Assembly (NCBI RefSeq): GCF_016862115.1
Contig: NZ_BOMI01000186.1
Location: 45,558 to 109,557 of the forward strand
Source of the DNA: Paractinoplanes deccanensis
GTDB taxonomy: Bacteria > Actinomycetota > Actinomycetes > Mycobacteriales > Micromonosporaceae
Direction of reading: 5' to 3'
DNA: 64,000 nt
Made by a program: the position numbers and the translations under genes. Each line of letters starts with the position of its first letter. The first letter of the stretch is position 1. The notes beneath the pieces are model-generated. The model saw only the letters and a program-made list of their open reading frames with translations, made no database searches and was not told where the DNA came from. This document shows, piece after piece, positions 16,090 through 25,506 of the stretch.

Positions 16090-19000
16090 TTGAGCTCCGT
16101 CACGATCACGATGTCATCCGGCAGTCTCGACTGGCACCAGCCGCACACCGGCCGCGTGGCGCCGATGGCGTTGATGGTGGCACCCCGGGCCTGCGCGGCG
16201 CGGTACAGGTGCATCTCGGCGTCGTTGATGTGCGGCAGGTGGGCCTGGTCCGGCGGCGCGGGCGACTTCACGTTGATCGCCTTGCCGTTGCCCCGGACGG
16301 CTCGTGGCACCCGGCCGTCGCGGCCGGCGCCGGCCACCCACAGCTCCGGCTTGCCGCCCGCCGTCGTCACGTGCGCCGCCGCGTACGTGGTGCGCCCGGC
16401 CTCGCCCTGGCTCATGGCCGACTTCATCTGGGCGACCTTCGCCCGCACCGACCGGATCGCGGTCGAGCAGTTGTGCACCAGCACCGGGGTCTTGCCGGCG
16501 AGCACATGGTACGTGTGCAGCCCGTCGACGCTGAGGTTGTAGACCCTTTCCCGTTCGGTGTACGGGCGCAGCGCCACGATGGTCACCGCGGCGCCGGTGT
16601 CGGTGCGCACCCGCTGGCCCGTGCGCAGGTCCTTCGCCGCCGTCCAGCGCCGGGTGTCCTCGACCCAGAACGGATGGCCGTCGGTGGCGGTCACCGTCGC
16701 GTCCGCGCCGTCCGCCTCGACCGTGACGTCCACCAGGTGCTTCTCGCCCTCGCCGGCGATCAGCGCGGTGACCGTGCGCCCGCCGGCCGTGGCCGTGGCC
16801 GGGTCGGCCGCCGCCACCTTGTCGCCGATGCGGATCTCGGAGATCGGCTTGGTGCTGCCGTCGGCCAGCTTCACCTCGGTGCCGCCGGTGAAACTGTTGC
16901 CCAGGCACGCCGTGCCGAGCGACCGGCTGGATCCGGCGGCCGACTCGCGCACCGCCATCGCGGCGTCGCGCCCGGCCACCGCCTCGGCCCGGCCGGCCGT
17001 CGCCGTGTTGCGGGCACCGGCCCGGGCGGCCGTGCTCTCCCCGCCGATCAGCAGGCTGGCGATGTCGAGCGTGGCGCGGGTGCCCTGCCGGATCGGGTTG
17101 CCCTCGTCCTCGGCGTACTCGGCCTCGATGGCGCTCTTGAGCTTCTCGTCGTCGAGCAGCGTGGTGGCGCGCTCCTTGAGCCGGTTGCGGGCCGCGGACC
17201 GCCGGCCCGGGTCGCGGTCGGCCTTGTCGAAGCTGGTGCCGGCCGCCGTGTCGAGGTCGTGCGCCGTGTCCTCGATGCCCTGGAGGGTCTCCTCGCCCCA
17301 CTCCTTGGCCTCCGACGCGACGTCCTCGGTCGCCGACGCGGCCTTGTCCACGGCGCCGGAGATGGCGTCGCCGATGTCGGACGCCTTCTCCTCGACCGTG
17401 TCCAGCAGGTCGTCGAGCAGCAGCCCGGACGGGTCGACGGCCACGGTCGGCCGGTTCGCGACGTAGGCGTACGGCGACACCGACGGCTCACCGACCCCGC
17501 TGCGCACCGGGTCCACGCCGGTGAACCGGCCGGTCGACGGCGAGTAGACGCGGGCCCGCTGGTAGTAGTCCCCGCCGAGCGTCGGGTCCGAGTACTGCCC
17601 GGTGAACCGCAGCGGGTTGGCCGTGGCGGCCGCGTCCGGCGTGACCGTGACCCCGGCCCGGGTGGGCGACGTGCGCTCCACGCCGAACGGGTCGTAGTCG
17701 AGCACCGACTCGACGGCCCCGGAGCCGGCGACCATCGCGCTGGTGCCGCCCAGCCAGTCGTGCACGTAGTAGTGGTGCGCCCCACCGGCGGTCAGCGCCG
17801 CCGACGCGCCGTCGGGCAGATAGGTGAAGGTACGGCTGTCCGCGCCGGACCGGTCGATCGCGATCTGCGGCAGCGGGCCGACCGGGTCCCACTCGAACGT
17901 GCGGGTCGCCGCGCCGGTGGCCGAGGTGAGCCGCAGGCCGTTGGCGTCGTAGTCGTACGTGGTGGTGGTCCCGCCGACGGTCGCGGACAGCAGGGTGTGG
18001 TCGAGGTGGTAGCTGAACCGGTCGGCGCCGGCGTCGAGCTGATTGCCCTCGAGGTCGTACTTGTACGTCTTGGTCGCGCTGCCGGTGGTCTCGCTGAGCA
18101 GCTGGTCCACGACGTCGTACCGGTAGGTGGTGGTGCCGGAGCCGGCCGAGCCGGACCTGGCCTGGGAGGTGCGGTTGCCGACCGGGTCGTAGCGGTAGTC
18201 GATGCGGCCGGTGCCGCCGGACGAGCACGACGGCGTGGCGTAGCAGGCCGACGTGAGCCGGTCCGCCGCGTCGTACGCGTACGCCACCTGCTCGCTCACC
18301 CCGCCGCGGGTGGTGGTGATGGAGTTGGTGTTGCCGACGGCGTCGAGGGCGAGGGCGAAGGCGCCGATCGTGCCGGACGGCCCGCCGGCGGCGGTCGTGG
18401 TGGACACGCCGGTCAGCCGGCCCGAGCGGTCGTAGTCGCGGTTCTCCCGCAGATCGCCGGCGGGCAGGTCCGTCCGGACGCGGCGCCCGGCCGGGTCGTA
18501 GTGGAACGCCCACGTGCCGGCCGGGCCGGCCAGCTCGGTGACGCGGTTGTCGTCGTCGTACGCGGCGGTCAGCGCGGTGCCGTCCGGGTAGCGGCGGCTG
18601 GTGACGTTGCCCGCCGCGTCGTAGCCGTAGCCGAAGGCCCGGTCGCCGCGCGCGATGCGGGTGGGCCGGCCGGCGTCGTCGTAGTCCGCGGTGTATCCGC
18701 CCGACGGGTCGTTCGCCGCGGTGAGCCGGTCCTTGGCGTCGTAGCCGTAGGTGTAGGCGGGCCCGGAGGTGCCGAGCTTGCGCTGGGTCAGCCGGGACAG
18801 CGAGTCGAACGTGTCGGTGATGGTGCGCTGCGCCCGGTCGGGGTCGCGGCCGGGGTTGCGGGGGTCGGCCACGGTCCGGGCGGTCACCGTCTCGGTGAGG
18901 TTGCCGTCGGGGTCGTAGGCGTACTCCCGGAACCGGCCCAGGTCGTCGGTGGTGGCCACGAGCCGGCCGGCCACGTCGTACAGCATCGAGCGGGTGTGCC

Positions 19001-21989
19001 GGTTGGCGTCGTGCACCGCCGTCACCAGGCTGTCCGCGTCGTAGTCGTACGTGGTGGCCTGCTGGTCGGAGGTGGCGTCCGGGCCGCGGACGGCGACCGT
19101 GCGGTCGGCGTCGTCGTACCGCCAGGTGGTGACGTGCCCCTTGGCGTCGGTCATCGTGGTGGTGCGGTTCGTCGCGTCGTAGGCGAACTTGGTGACGTGG
19201 CCGAGCGGGTCGGTGACCGTGCTGAGGTTGCCGGCGAGGTCGTAGGCGTACCGGGTGCGGTACGCGTCGGCGTCGGCACCGGCCACGTTGCCGCGCGGCT
19301 CCACCGAGCTGAGCAGGCGGCCGTCGTCGTCGTACGTGAAGGTGGTGACCCCGCCGGTCGCGGTGGTCTGCTTGACGACGTTGCCGGCTTCGTCGTGCTC
19401 GACCCGGGTGACGTTGCCGCGCGGGTCGATCGAGGTGGTGGGGCGGTTGGCCTTGTCGTAGGTGAGCGAGACCGCCGAGCTCACCGGGTCGGTCACCGAC
19501 GTGACGTTGTCGGCGTTGTCGAACCCGCTGGTGGTCTGCTTGCCCAGCTCGTCGATGTCACCGATGGCCCGGTTGAGCTCGTCCCAGCTGGTGTCGCGGG
19601 TGACCGTGCCGCCGCCCGGGTTCGGGTGGGTGCGCCGGACCGGGTTGTCGTTCGCGTCGTAGTGGAACGTCCACGTGTACGCGGCCGCGTCGGCGCCGGC
19701 CACGTTGCCCCGCGGGGTGACGAGCTTCTCCAGCAGGCCCTTGGTGCTGTAGGCGTACGTGGTCTTGTTGCCCACCCCGTCGGTGACCGAGGCCAGCCGG
19801 CCGGCGGCGGTGTAGCCGTACGTGGTGAGCCGGCCCACCGGGGACTTGACGGTGGTCAGCCGGCCCGCGGCGTCGTAGTCGAAGCGGGTGTTGTGCGACA
19901 GCGGATCGGTCTGCACGGCGAGGTGGCCGACCTCGTCGTAGTCGGTGCGCCAGGGCTGGCCCTTGTCCGGGTCCTGCTGGGTCTTCGGCCGGTCCAGCTG
20001 GTCGGAGGTGTACTTGGTGAGGTAGCCGCGCGGGTCGGTCATCGACGTGCGGCGCCCGGTGCCGTCGTAGCCGTACTGGGTGCGGCGCCCGGTGGGCGCG
20101 ACGATCGCCGTGTGGTTGCCGGCGGCGTCGTACTCGTACCGCGTGACCTTGCCGCGCGGGTCGGTCTGTGACCGCAGCAGGCCGCGGTCGTCGTACGCGT
20201 AGGAATGCGAGTGGTTCTCCGCGTCGGTGCGCTTGGTGACCTCGTGGAACTCGTTGTACTCGACGTTCCAGGTGTTGCCGCGCCCGTCGGTGTACCGGGT
20301 GGGCCGGTTGCCCGCCTGGTAGGCGGCCGCCGTGCCGAAGCCGAGCGGCTCGGGTGCCTGCTGCGAGGTCGGGTTGCCGGCCGTGTCGAAGCCGGTGGCG
20401 TGCTGGTTGCCGTTGCCGTCGACGTTGAGCACCGGGTTCGCCCGCTCGTCGTACCGCTGGCTGGCGCTGTCGCCGTTGCCGTTCTGGCTGTACTGCAGCA
20501 GGTTGCCGGCGTAGCCGTCGGTGTCCACCACGCCGTCCGGGTCGGTGACCTTGGCCTCCTGCCGCGCCTCGTCCCAGGCGACGGTGGTGACCTTGCCGAA
20601 CACGTCGCGCTGCTGCTCGACCCGGCCCGTCGTGCCGTTGTAGGTGTTGGTCAGCTGCACCTGGCCGCGCGCGTCGACGACCTGCGACAGCCGGCCGTTG
20701 TCGTAGCGGTACTGCGAGGTCTGCCCGGTCGCGGCCTGCACCGACCGCAGCCGCCCGCCCTCGTAGTCGAACTGGGTGGCCCGCCCGTCGGGCAGCGACA
20801 CCTTGCGGATCAGGCCCAGGTCGGTGCGCGTCTCGACGGTCACCTTGCGGCCGGCCGCGTCGGTCACCGACGTCAGCGCGGAGCCGTAGTACGACAGCGT
20901 CAGCCCGAGGCCGCGCGCGTTGCGCACGGCGGTGAGCCGCCCGCCGCCGTCGAAGCGGTAGTGCACCTGCTCCGGGGTGGTGAGCTCCCAGCCGTCCGCG
21001 GTCTTCTTCAGGTCGGAGCGGACCCCGGCCGGCTTGCCGAACGAGCCGTCGTCCGCGGCGGTGTAATCGGCCTGGGCGCCGTCCTCGGCCCGCACGGTCG
21101 CGCCCGCCGGCGTGGCAGTGACCCGCAGGTCGAGGGTGGAGGCCCAGCCGGTGCCGAACAGCCCGGCGGTGGTGTTGGCCGAGGAGTAGACGCGGTTGAG
21201 CGCGAACGGCACGGCGAACGACGACATCGCCAGGTCGGACTCGGTCCGGGTGTAGGCGCCGGTGCCGGTGTTGACGCCGCTGCCGCGCAGCTTCTGCCCC
21301 GACGTGGTGCGGCCCAGCGCGTTCGGGCACGCGCATCCGACGGCTTGCGCGGCGGGAACCGCGGGGGAGTCGGCGAGCGTCCGGGGGCTCGCGGTGTTCG
21401 ACGGCGGCGAGGTGACCGTCGAGCCGTCCGGGTAGGTCGCGGTGATCTGGGCGAAGTAGTCGTGGCCGGCGTCCAGCGCCCAGCCCTCGGCCCCGCCGAA
21501 GCCGCGGCAGTTCCGGCGCGGGGTGCCGCACCCGGCGAGATCGCCCGGGCCGAGCGTGACCGACTGCTGGGCGGCGCGCGTGCCGGCGTCGAAGACGGTC
21601 GCGGTCCACGACGTCACGGCCGTGTCGGCGAGGTCGAAGTAGAGCACCAGCGAGGTGTCGCCGGCGGCGTAGCCGGAGCGCAGCAGCAACTCGCCCGCCT
21701 TGGCCTTGGCGGCGGGCTTCGGCACCGCGGCGAAGTCTTTCGCCGAGAGGGTACGGGCCGGGCCGCTCGCGCGGGTGCCGGGCGGCTCGACGGGAACCCG
21801 TTGGCCGGCCGGCAGACCGTGGTTGGGCTGGGCGCTCAGCGGCAGCGGCCGGGCGGGCGAGCCGGGCCCGGAGGGTGCCGGCGCGGTGGACGGTGCCGCC
21901 TTCGCCGTGATCGGCGGCGCGGCGGCCGCCGCTGGTGGTGCGACGGTCGCGGCCAGCAGGGCCGCGAGCGCCGCGCTTCGGATGCGCAT
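16086..21989 (-). CDS. Secreted RHS-repeat polymorphic toxin with HINT and deaminase-like tip
   Basis: A 1967-residue contact or secreted toxin. There is a signal peptide (RIRSAALAALLAATVAPPAA), then an N-terminal pre-repeat region. Dozens of YD/RHS repeats follow (YDxxGRLxxVT type, about 300-1450), then the RHS core (LRFTGQYSDPTLGGDYYQRA) ending near AVDPSGL. A HINT autoprocessing domain covers residues 1695-1841 (CLGNSFTGGTEV, DGHPFWVED, VLVHNC). The last 126 residues are the toxin tip with DAE and CGWC motifs like those of deaminase-fold toxins. RHS proteins form a shell holding the tip, which HINT releases. The immunity candidate follows with an ATGA overlap. Confidence 0.92.
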   Translation of the reverse strand: MRIRSAALAALLAATVAPPAAAAAPPITAKAAPSTAPAPSGPGSPARPLPLSAQPNHGLPAGQRVPVEPPGTRASGPARTLSAKDFAAVPKPAAKAKAGELLLRSGYAAGDTSLVLYFDLADTAVTSWTATVFDAGTRAAQQSVTLGPGDLAGCGTPRRNCRGFGGAEGWALDAGHDYFAQITATYPDGSTVTSPPSNTASPRTLADSPAVPAAQAVGCACPNALGRTTSGQKLRGSGVNTGTGAYTRTESDLAMSSFAVPFALNRVYSSANTTAGLFGTGWASTLDLRVTATPAGATVRAEDGAQADYTAADDGSFGKPAGVRSDLKKTADGWELTTPEQVHYRFDGGGRLTAVRNARGLGLTLSYYGSALTSVTDAAGRKVTVETRTDLGLIRKVSLPDGRATQFDYEGGRLRSVQAATGQTSQYRYDNGRLSQVVDARGQVQLTNTYNGTTGRVEQQRDVFGKVTTVAWDEARQEAKVTDPDGVVDTDGYAGNLLQYSQNGNGDSASQRYDERANPVLNVDGNGNQHATGFDTAGNPTSQQAPEPLGFGTAAAYQAGNRPTRYTDGRGNTWNVEYNEFHEVTKRTDAENHSHSYAYDDRGLLRSQTDPRGKVTRYEYDAAGNHTAIVAPTGRRTQYGYDGTGRRTSMTDPRGYLTKYTSDQLDRPKTQQDPDKGQPWRTDYDEVGHLAVQTDPLSHNTRFDYDAAGRLTTVKSPVGRLTTYGYTAAGRLASVTDGVGNKTTYAYSTKGLLEKLVTPRGNVAGADAAAYTWTFHYDANDNPVRRTHPNPGGGTVTRDTSWDELNRAIGDIDELGKQTTSGFDNADNVTSVTDPVSSAVSLTYDKANRPTTSIDPRGNVTRVEHDEAGNVVKQTTATGGVTTFTYDDDGRLLSSVEPRGNVAGADADAYRTRYAYDLAGNLSTVTDPLGHVTKFAYDATNRTTTMTDAKGHVTTWRYDDADRTVAVRGPDATSDQQATTYDYDADSLVTAVHDANRHTRSMLYDVAGRLVATTDDLGRFREYAYDPDGNLTETVTARTVADPRNPGRDPDRAQRTITDTFDSLSRLTQRKLGTSGPAYTYGYDAKDRLTAANDPSGGYTADYDDAGRPTRIARGDRAFGYGYDAAGNVTSRRYPDGTALTAAYDDDNRVTELAGPAGTWAFHYDPAGRRVRTDLPAGDLRENRDYDRSGRLTGVSTTTAAGGPSGTIGAFALALDAVGNTNSITTTRGGVSEQVAYAYDAADRLTSACYATPSCSSGGTGRIDYRYDPVGNRTSQARSGSAGSGTTTYRYDVVDQLLSETTGSATKTYKYDLEGNQLDAGADRFSYHLDHTLLSATVGGTTTTYDYDANGLRLTSATGAATRTFEWDPVGPLPQIAIDRSGADSRTFTYLPDGASAALTAGGAHHYYVHDWLGGTSAMVAGSGAVESVLDYDPFGVERTSPTRAGVTVTPDAAATANPLRFTGQYSDPTLGGDYYQRARVYSPSTGRFTGVDPVRSGVGEPSVSPYAYVANRPTVAVDPSGLLLDDLLDTVEEKASDIGDAISGAVDKAASATEDVASEAKEWGEETLQGIEDTAHDLDTAAGTSFDKADRDPGRRSAARNRLKERATTLLDDEKLKSAIEAEYAEDEGNPIRQGTRATLDIASLLIGGESTAARAGARNTATAGRAEAVAGRDAAMAVRESAAGSSRSLGTACLGNSFTGGTEVKLADGSTKPISEIRIGDKVAAADPATATAGGRTVTALIAGEGEKHLVDVTVEADGADATVTATDGHPFWVEDTRRWTAAKDLRTGQRVRTDTGAAVTIVALRPYTERERVYNLSVDGLHTYHVLAGKTPVLVHNCSTAIRSVRAKVAQMKSAMSQGEAGRTTYAAAHVTTAGGKPELWVAGAGRDGRVPRAVRGNGKAINVKSPAPPDQAHLPHINDAEMHLYRAAQARGATINAIGATRPVCGWCQSRLPDDIVIVTELK
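16089..16466 (-). other. Toxin tip of the RHS protein: candidate deaminase-fold domain
   Basis: These 126 codons (residues 1842-1967) follow the HINT end VLVHNC. Visible motifs are INDAEMHLYRAA (Asp1923-Ala-Glu1925) and RPVCGWCQSRL (Cys1949, Cys1952). In nucleic-acid and related toxin deaminases the zinc site is [H/C/D]xE plus CxxC, with Glu as proton shuttle. This match is by motif and spacing only. It could also be an unrelated zinc-binding toxin. Confidence 0.6.
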
Positions 21990-22125
21990 GATGTCCCCCG
22001 TTCAACGACGTCCGTGAATCGAACGCGCCTGTCGGGGACGCTATAGCGCATGGATGATCGTTAATGTCCGGAAACGGGCTCCGGGCTAGTACTAGCGTAC
22101 GAATTCCGCGGGCTTACGACGCTGT

Positions 22126-22139
22126 TGGGAGCGCTTCCA
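22126..22139. promoter_or_regulatory. CebR-like LacI-family operator
   Basis: TGGGAGCGCTTCCA differs by one base from TGGGAGCGCTCCCA, the site bound by actinomycete CebR, the cello-oligosaccharide repressor. It lies 137 bases upstream of the RHS toxin start, in the 179-base gap between that gene and the deacetylase. No other plausible target starts here. Confidence 0.5.
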
Positions 22140-22156
22140 TCGGCGTACACTCGCGC

Positions 22157-22178
22157 GCGGCCCCGGCGTCAGGGCCGC
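22157..22178 (-). terminator. Possible hairpin at the deacetylase stop
   Basis: GCGGCCC (22157-22163) pairs with GGGCCGC (22172-22178) around an 8-base loop that contains the deacetylase stop codon. It may terminate the minus-strand transcript before the RHS gene. No T-tract is seen. Confidence 0.35.
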
Positions 22179-22879
22179 ACCGCCTTGGCGTGGAACACCT
22201 GGTCGCCGTACGGAATCGCCTCCGGGGTCCAGGCGATCCGCCCGGCGCACAGGCCGCGGGCCGCGAGGTCGCGGGCGATCAGCGGGACGGCCTCGATCGT
22301 CGCCGGCGGCCAGTCGTGCATCAGGATGATCCCGCCGGGCTGCAGCGTGCGCGCGGCGGCGGCGATCTCCTCGGCGCTCACGCCCGCCCAGTCGCGCGAG
22401 TCCACCGTCCACAGCACCTCGAGCAGGCCGATCCGCTCGGCGGCGGCGCGGACCTGGTCGTTGGTCTCGCCGTAGGGCGGCCGGAACAGCGCCGGCTCGC
22501 GGCCGGTGACGTCGCGCAGCACCCACTGCGTGCCGGCGATCTCCTGGAAGACGGCCGCCTCGCTCAGCTGCGGCAGATGCGGGTGGGTGAAGGTGTGGTT
22601 GGCGATCCACATGCCGGCCCGCTGCTCGGCGCGCACCATCTCGGGCCGTGCCAGCGAGTTGTCGCCCTGGTTGAAGAACGTCGCCCGCAACTTGTGGGCC
22701 CGCAGGGCCGCCAGCAGCTGCGGCGCGGTCGCGCTGGGCCCGTCGTCGAACGTCAGCCCGACATACCCCGCTCGGCACGGTCCACCACCTTGCGCCGAGG
22801 CGGGTGCCGCATTCGTGAGCCCGAACGCCGCCATCGCGGACGCCGCGAGCAAGGCCATGACCCGAGAGCGTCCCGTCAT
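22169..22879 (-). CDS. Secreted polysaccharide deacetylase (NodB domain, CE4)
   Basis: A 236-residue secreted hydrolase that removes N- or O-acetyl groups from polysaccharides such as peptidoglycan, chitin or xylan. A signal peptide (SRVMALLAASAMAAFGL, cleavage near ASA) is followed by the NodB domain: motif 1 VGLTFDDGPS (catalytic base and metal Asp), motif 2 NHTFTHPHL (metal His pair), motif 3 FRPPYGE, motif 4 VDSRDW and motif 5 GGIILMHDW. The start at 22879 has a GGGGGAG ribosome site; the longer ORF to 23017 lacks one. The metal ligands are intact, so it is probably active. Confidence 0.92.
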   Translation of the reverse strand: MTGRSRVMALLAASAMAAFGLTNAAPASAQGGGPCRAGYVGLTFDDGPSATAPQLLAALRAHKLRATFFNQGDNSLARPEMVRAEQRAGMWIANHTFTHPHLPQLSEAAVFQEIAGTQWVLRDVTGREPALFRPPYGETNDQVRAAAERIGLLEVLWTVDSRDWAGVSAEEIAAAARTLQPGGIILMHDWPPATIEAVPLIARDLAARGLCAGRIAWTPEAIPYGDQVFHAKAVRP

Positions 22880-23001
22880 GGCTCCCCCTTCGAAAGTATC
22901 GATAATTGTCGTTCTATGCACGCTAGGTTCGCCGACTGGACCGGTCAAGAGCGCGCGAAACTTCCGGCGGCTCCCGGACCCAGGACAGCGGGTTGTCAGT
23001 T

Positions 23002-23191
23002 TGCGGATCGATCCCACCTTCCGCCGTTCCGTCTATCAGGTCGCGGAGCAGCGGTACGACCCGCTGGGCGAGTGGCTGACCACCGATCTCGGCACGTTCT
23101 TCCTGGTGTCCTGGCGACCTTGGACGCGCTGGCGATGGCCGACGACGTGGTCGCCGGACGCGATATACGCGTGCGCCGCGCTCGCCTCTGA
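23002..23191 (+). pseudogene. Unrecognised gene remnant with frameshift
   Basis: In the 420-base gap before the membrane protein, the plus strand reads FRRSVYQVAEQRYDPLGEWL with LTTDLG after it. It then continues in another frame as LATLDALAMADDVVAGRDI, to a stop at 23191. Both parts look like real protein, joined by a frameshift near 23095-23110, with no clear start. I do not recognise the family. The rest of the gap (22880-23000, 23192-23300) shows nothing definite. Confidence 0.3.
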
Positions 23192-23300
23192 TGCCCGCGC
23201 GTGATCGGGACAGGAGCGATGCGCTGATCACCCGATGTTGACTGCGGCCGTCGACTTCGGCTCGATGTGGGTGGGGTTTCGCGGGCCTAGCGTCGCGGTC

Positions 23301-23714
23301 ATGAATCTTCGGCTCGCCATCGTTCTGGGCGTTCTCGGGCTGGCGCGCCCGGTGCTGAGCATCGCCGGGGCGTACGACTCCGGTCCGCTCGCCAAGCCGG
23401 TCGGGCCGCTGGTGATCACCGCGCTGATCGCCGTGGTGTGGGTGGTGGTCGCGGTGGTGCGCCGGGTGCCGAATCCGGTGGTGACGCTCGCCGTGGCCGG
23501 CTTGGCCTACGGCGTGGCCGCGATCCTGCTGAACTGGTCACTCCAGCCGTTCCTCGCGTCGGCCGAGACGATTCCGCTGCCCGGGTATGCCGGGATCCTC
23601 GTCTTCAACACGCTTCAGGGTGCCGTGCTCGGCGGTCTGGCGTGGCTGGTGCGGCGGGCCATGCCCGGCCGGGCGCGCGGTCCGGCATCCGGCGGTGCTC
23701 GGGCGAAGGGGTGA
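23301..23714 (+). CDS. Small integral membrane protein, unknown function
   Basis: A 137-residue protein with four predicted membrane helices (LRLAIVLGVLGLARPVLSIA, VITALIAVVWVVVAVV, VVTLAVAGLAYGVAAILL, GILVFNTLQGAVLGGLAWLV) and a basic C-terminal tail. The ATG at 23301 begins exactly at the first helix; the upstream ATG at 23235 gives an extension of no clear worth. It is directly followed by the sensor kinase gene, whose possible GTG start overlaps its stop, so it may be part of the same signalling operon. Family not recognised. Confidence 0.65.
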   Translation: MNLRLAIVLGVLGLARPVLSIAGAYDSGPLAKPVGPLVITALIAVVWVVVAVVRRVPNPVVTLAVAGLAYGVAAILLNWSLQPFLASAETIPLPGYAGILVFNTLQGAVLGGLAWLVRRAMPGRARGPASGGARAKG

Positions 23715-23734
23715 GCCGCAACTATCCTGCGGTC

Positions 23735-24850
23735 ATGGTCCCGGACGCGCGTTGGGTCGATGCCCTGCTGGGCGCCGCCACGGCGGCGATCGTGGCCACG
23801 GCGGTCACCGCGAACGTGCGCGGCGACGGCGTTCCGCCGATCGCGTACGTGTTCGCCGTGGGGTTCGGCGCGCTCATGCTTCTTCGCCGCCCGTACCCGG
23901 TGCTCACCCTGGCCGCGTCCGGGCTCGGCCTGCTCGGCTACTACGCCCTCGGGCTCCCGCCGATCGGTCTCGCGCTGCCGGTCGGCGCGGCGCTGTACTC
24001 GGCCGCCGAGGCCGGGAAGCTGCGCTGGGCGATCGCCTCGGCGGCCACCCTGGTCGCGGTCTCCTCCGTGGCGCGCAGCCTCGGCGGGGAGGATCCCGGC
24101 TATCTGTACGCCTACGAGCTGCCGACCACCGTCGCGGTGATGGCCGCGGCGATCCTGCTGGGCGAGGTGGTCCGTACCCGCCGGTTGTGGCGCGCCGAGG
24201 TGGCCGCCGGCCTCGCCCGCGAGGCCGGCGGGCGGATACAGGAGGAAAGGCTGGCCCTGGCACGCGACCTGCACGACGTCCTGGCGCACACGATCTCGGT
24301 GGTGACGCTGCACGCCGACGTCGCCGACGAGGCGCTCGACGACGACCGCACGGAGGCCGCCCGGCGGGCGATCCGGCGGATCCGGCAGGCGAGCGCCGGC
24401 GCGGGCCGGGAGCTGCGCGGCACGCTGGAAGCCCTCCGCGGCCGGCGGGCGACCGCGGAGGCGGCGGCACATGACGCACCGATCGGTGCGCTGTCACGAC
24501 TGGACGAGCTCCTCGCCGGCGCTCCGGTCGAGGTGGTGGTGGAGGGTGACGCCCGGCCGCTTCCGCAGGTGGTGGACGCCACGGCGTACCGCATCGTCCA
24601 GGAGGCCCTGACCAACGCCCGCCGCCACGCGGCGGGCCGATCCGTGCGGCTCACGATCTCCTACACGCCCGGCAAGGTGGCCCTGCGCATCGTCAACGAG
24701 GGTGCCGCCACGACCGCGCCGGGCAACGGACACGGACTGAACGGCATGCGGGAACGGGCCACCCTGCTCGGCGGCACCCTGCACGCCGGAGCGGCCCCGG
24801 ACGGCACGTTCGCGGTGACGGCCACCCTGCCCGCGGAGCCCGCCGCATGA
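23735..24850 (+). CDS. NarL-type sensor histidine kinase
   Basis: A 371-residue membrane kinase. About five hydrophobic helices fill the first 145 residues (IAYVFAVGFGALMLL, VAVMAAAILLGEVV). HisKA_3 follows with phospho-acceptor His in ALARDLHDVLAHTISVV, and the C-terminal ATPase has YRIVQEALTNARRHA and GHGLNGMRERATLLGG. The extracytoplasmic part is short, so the signal may be in the membrane. A GTG at 23711 overlapping the previous stop (GTGA) is an alternative start. It is coupled to the response regulator by an ATGA overlap. Confidence 0.9.
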   Translation: MVPDARWVDALLGAATAAIVATAVTANVRGDGVPPIAYVFAVGFGALMLLRRPYPVLTLAASGLGLLGYYALGLPPIGLALPVGAALYSAAEAGKLRWAIASAATLVAVSSVARSLGGEDPGYLYAYELPTTVAVMAAAILLGEVVRTRRLWRAEVAAGLAREAGGRIQEERLALARDLHDVLAHTISVVTLHADVADEALDDDRTEAARRAIRRIRQASAGAGRELRGTLEALRGRRATAEAAAHDAPIGALSRLDELLAGAPVEVVVEGDARPLPQVVDATAYRIVQEALTNARRHAAGRSVRLTISYTPGKVALRIVNEGAATTAPGNGHGLNGMRERATLLGGTLHAGAAPDGTFAVTATLPAEPAA

Positions 24851-25506
24851 CCGTCCGCGTGCTGCTCGCCGACGACCAGGAGCTGGTCCGGGCCGGTCTG
24901 CGCGCGCTGATCGAACGTGACCCGGAGCTGAGCGTCGTGGGGGAGGCCGCCGACGGCGCCGAGGCGGTGGCGCTGGCCGCCGCCGAGCGGCCGGACGTGG
25001 TGCTCATGGACCTGCGGATGCCGCGGGTCGACGGCATCGAGGCGACCCGCCGCATCGTCGCCGACCCGGCGCTGGCGGCGGTGCGGGTGGTGGCGCTGAC
25101 CACCTACGGCACCGACGAGTACGTGTTCGCTGCCATCCGGGCGGGCGCGGCCGGATTCCTGCTCAAGGACTGCGGCCCGGAGGAGCTGCGCCGTGCGGTG
25201 CGCCTGGTCGCCGCCGGCGAGGCCCTGCTGTCGCCCGCGGTGACCCGGCGGGTGATGGACGCGGCGGTCGGCGCGGGCCCGGCCGCAGTGGACACCGCCC
25301 CGCTGGCGGCCCTGACGGACCGCGAACGTGACGTGCTGGTCGAGGTGGCACACGGGCTGGCCAACAACGAGATCGCGGAACTGCTGCACCTGAGCCACGC
25401 GACCGTGCGCACCTACGTCAGCCGCCTGCTCACCAAGCTCGCCGCCCGCGATCGTGCCCAGCTGGTCGTGGTCGCCTACCGCACCGGCCTGGTGAGGCCA
25501 CGCTGA
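24847..25506 (+). CDS. NarL/LuxR-family response regulator
   Basis: A 219-residue regulator. The receiver domain (1-120) has the acidic pair in LLADDQELVRAGL, phospho-Asp in VVLMDLRMPRVDG and Lys in FLLKDCGPEEL. The LuxR helix-turn-helix (150-210) reads LTDRERDVLVEVAHGLANNE and then ATVRTYVSRLLTKL. It overlaps the kinase stop (24847-24850), so the two form a coupled two-component system. Targets are unknown; no direct neighbour is an obvious one. Confidence 0.93.
   Translation: MTVRVLLADDQELVRAGLRALIERDPELSVVGEAADGAEAVALAAAERPDVVLMDLRMPRVDGIEATRRIVADPALAAVRVVALTTYGTDEYVFAAIRAGAAGFLLKDCGPEELRRAVRLVAAGEALLSPAVTRRVMDAAVGAGPAAVDTAPLAALTDRERDVLVEVAHGLANNEIAELLHLSHATVRTYVSRLLTKLAARDRAQLVVVAYRTGLVRPR

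Noticed and set aside
16209..20171. Long plus-strand reading frame (over 1300 codons) antisense to the RHS gene
   Set aside because: It is low-complexity, Val/Arg/Gly-rich and arises from the regular RHS repeats with G/C third positions; the minus strand holds the recognisable protein.
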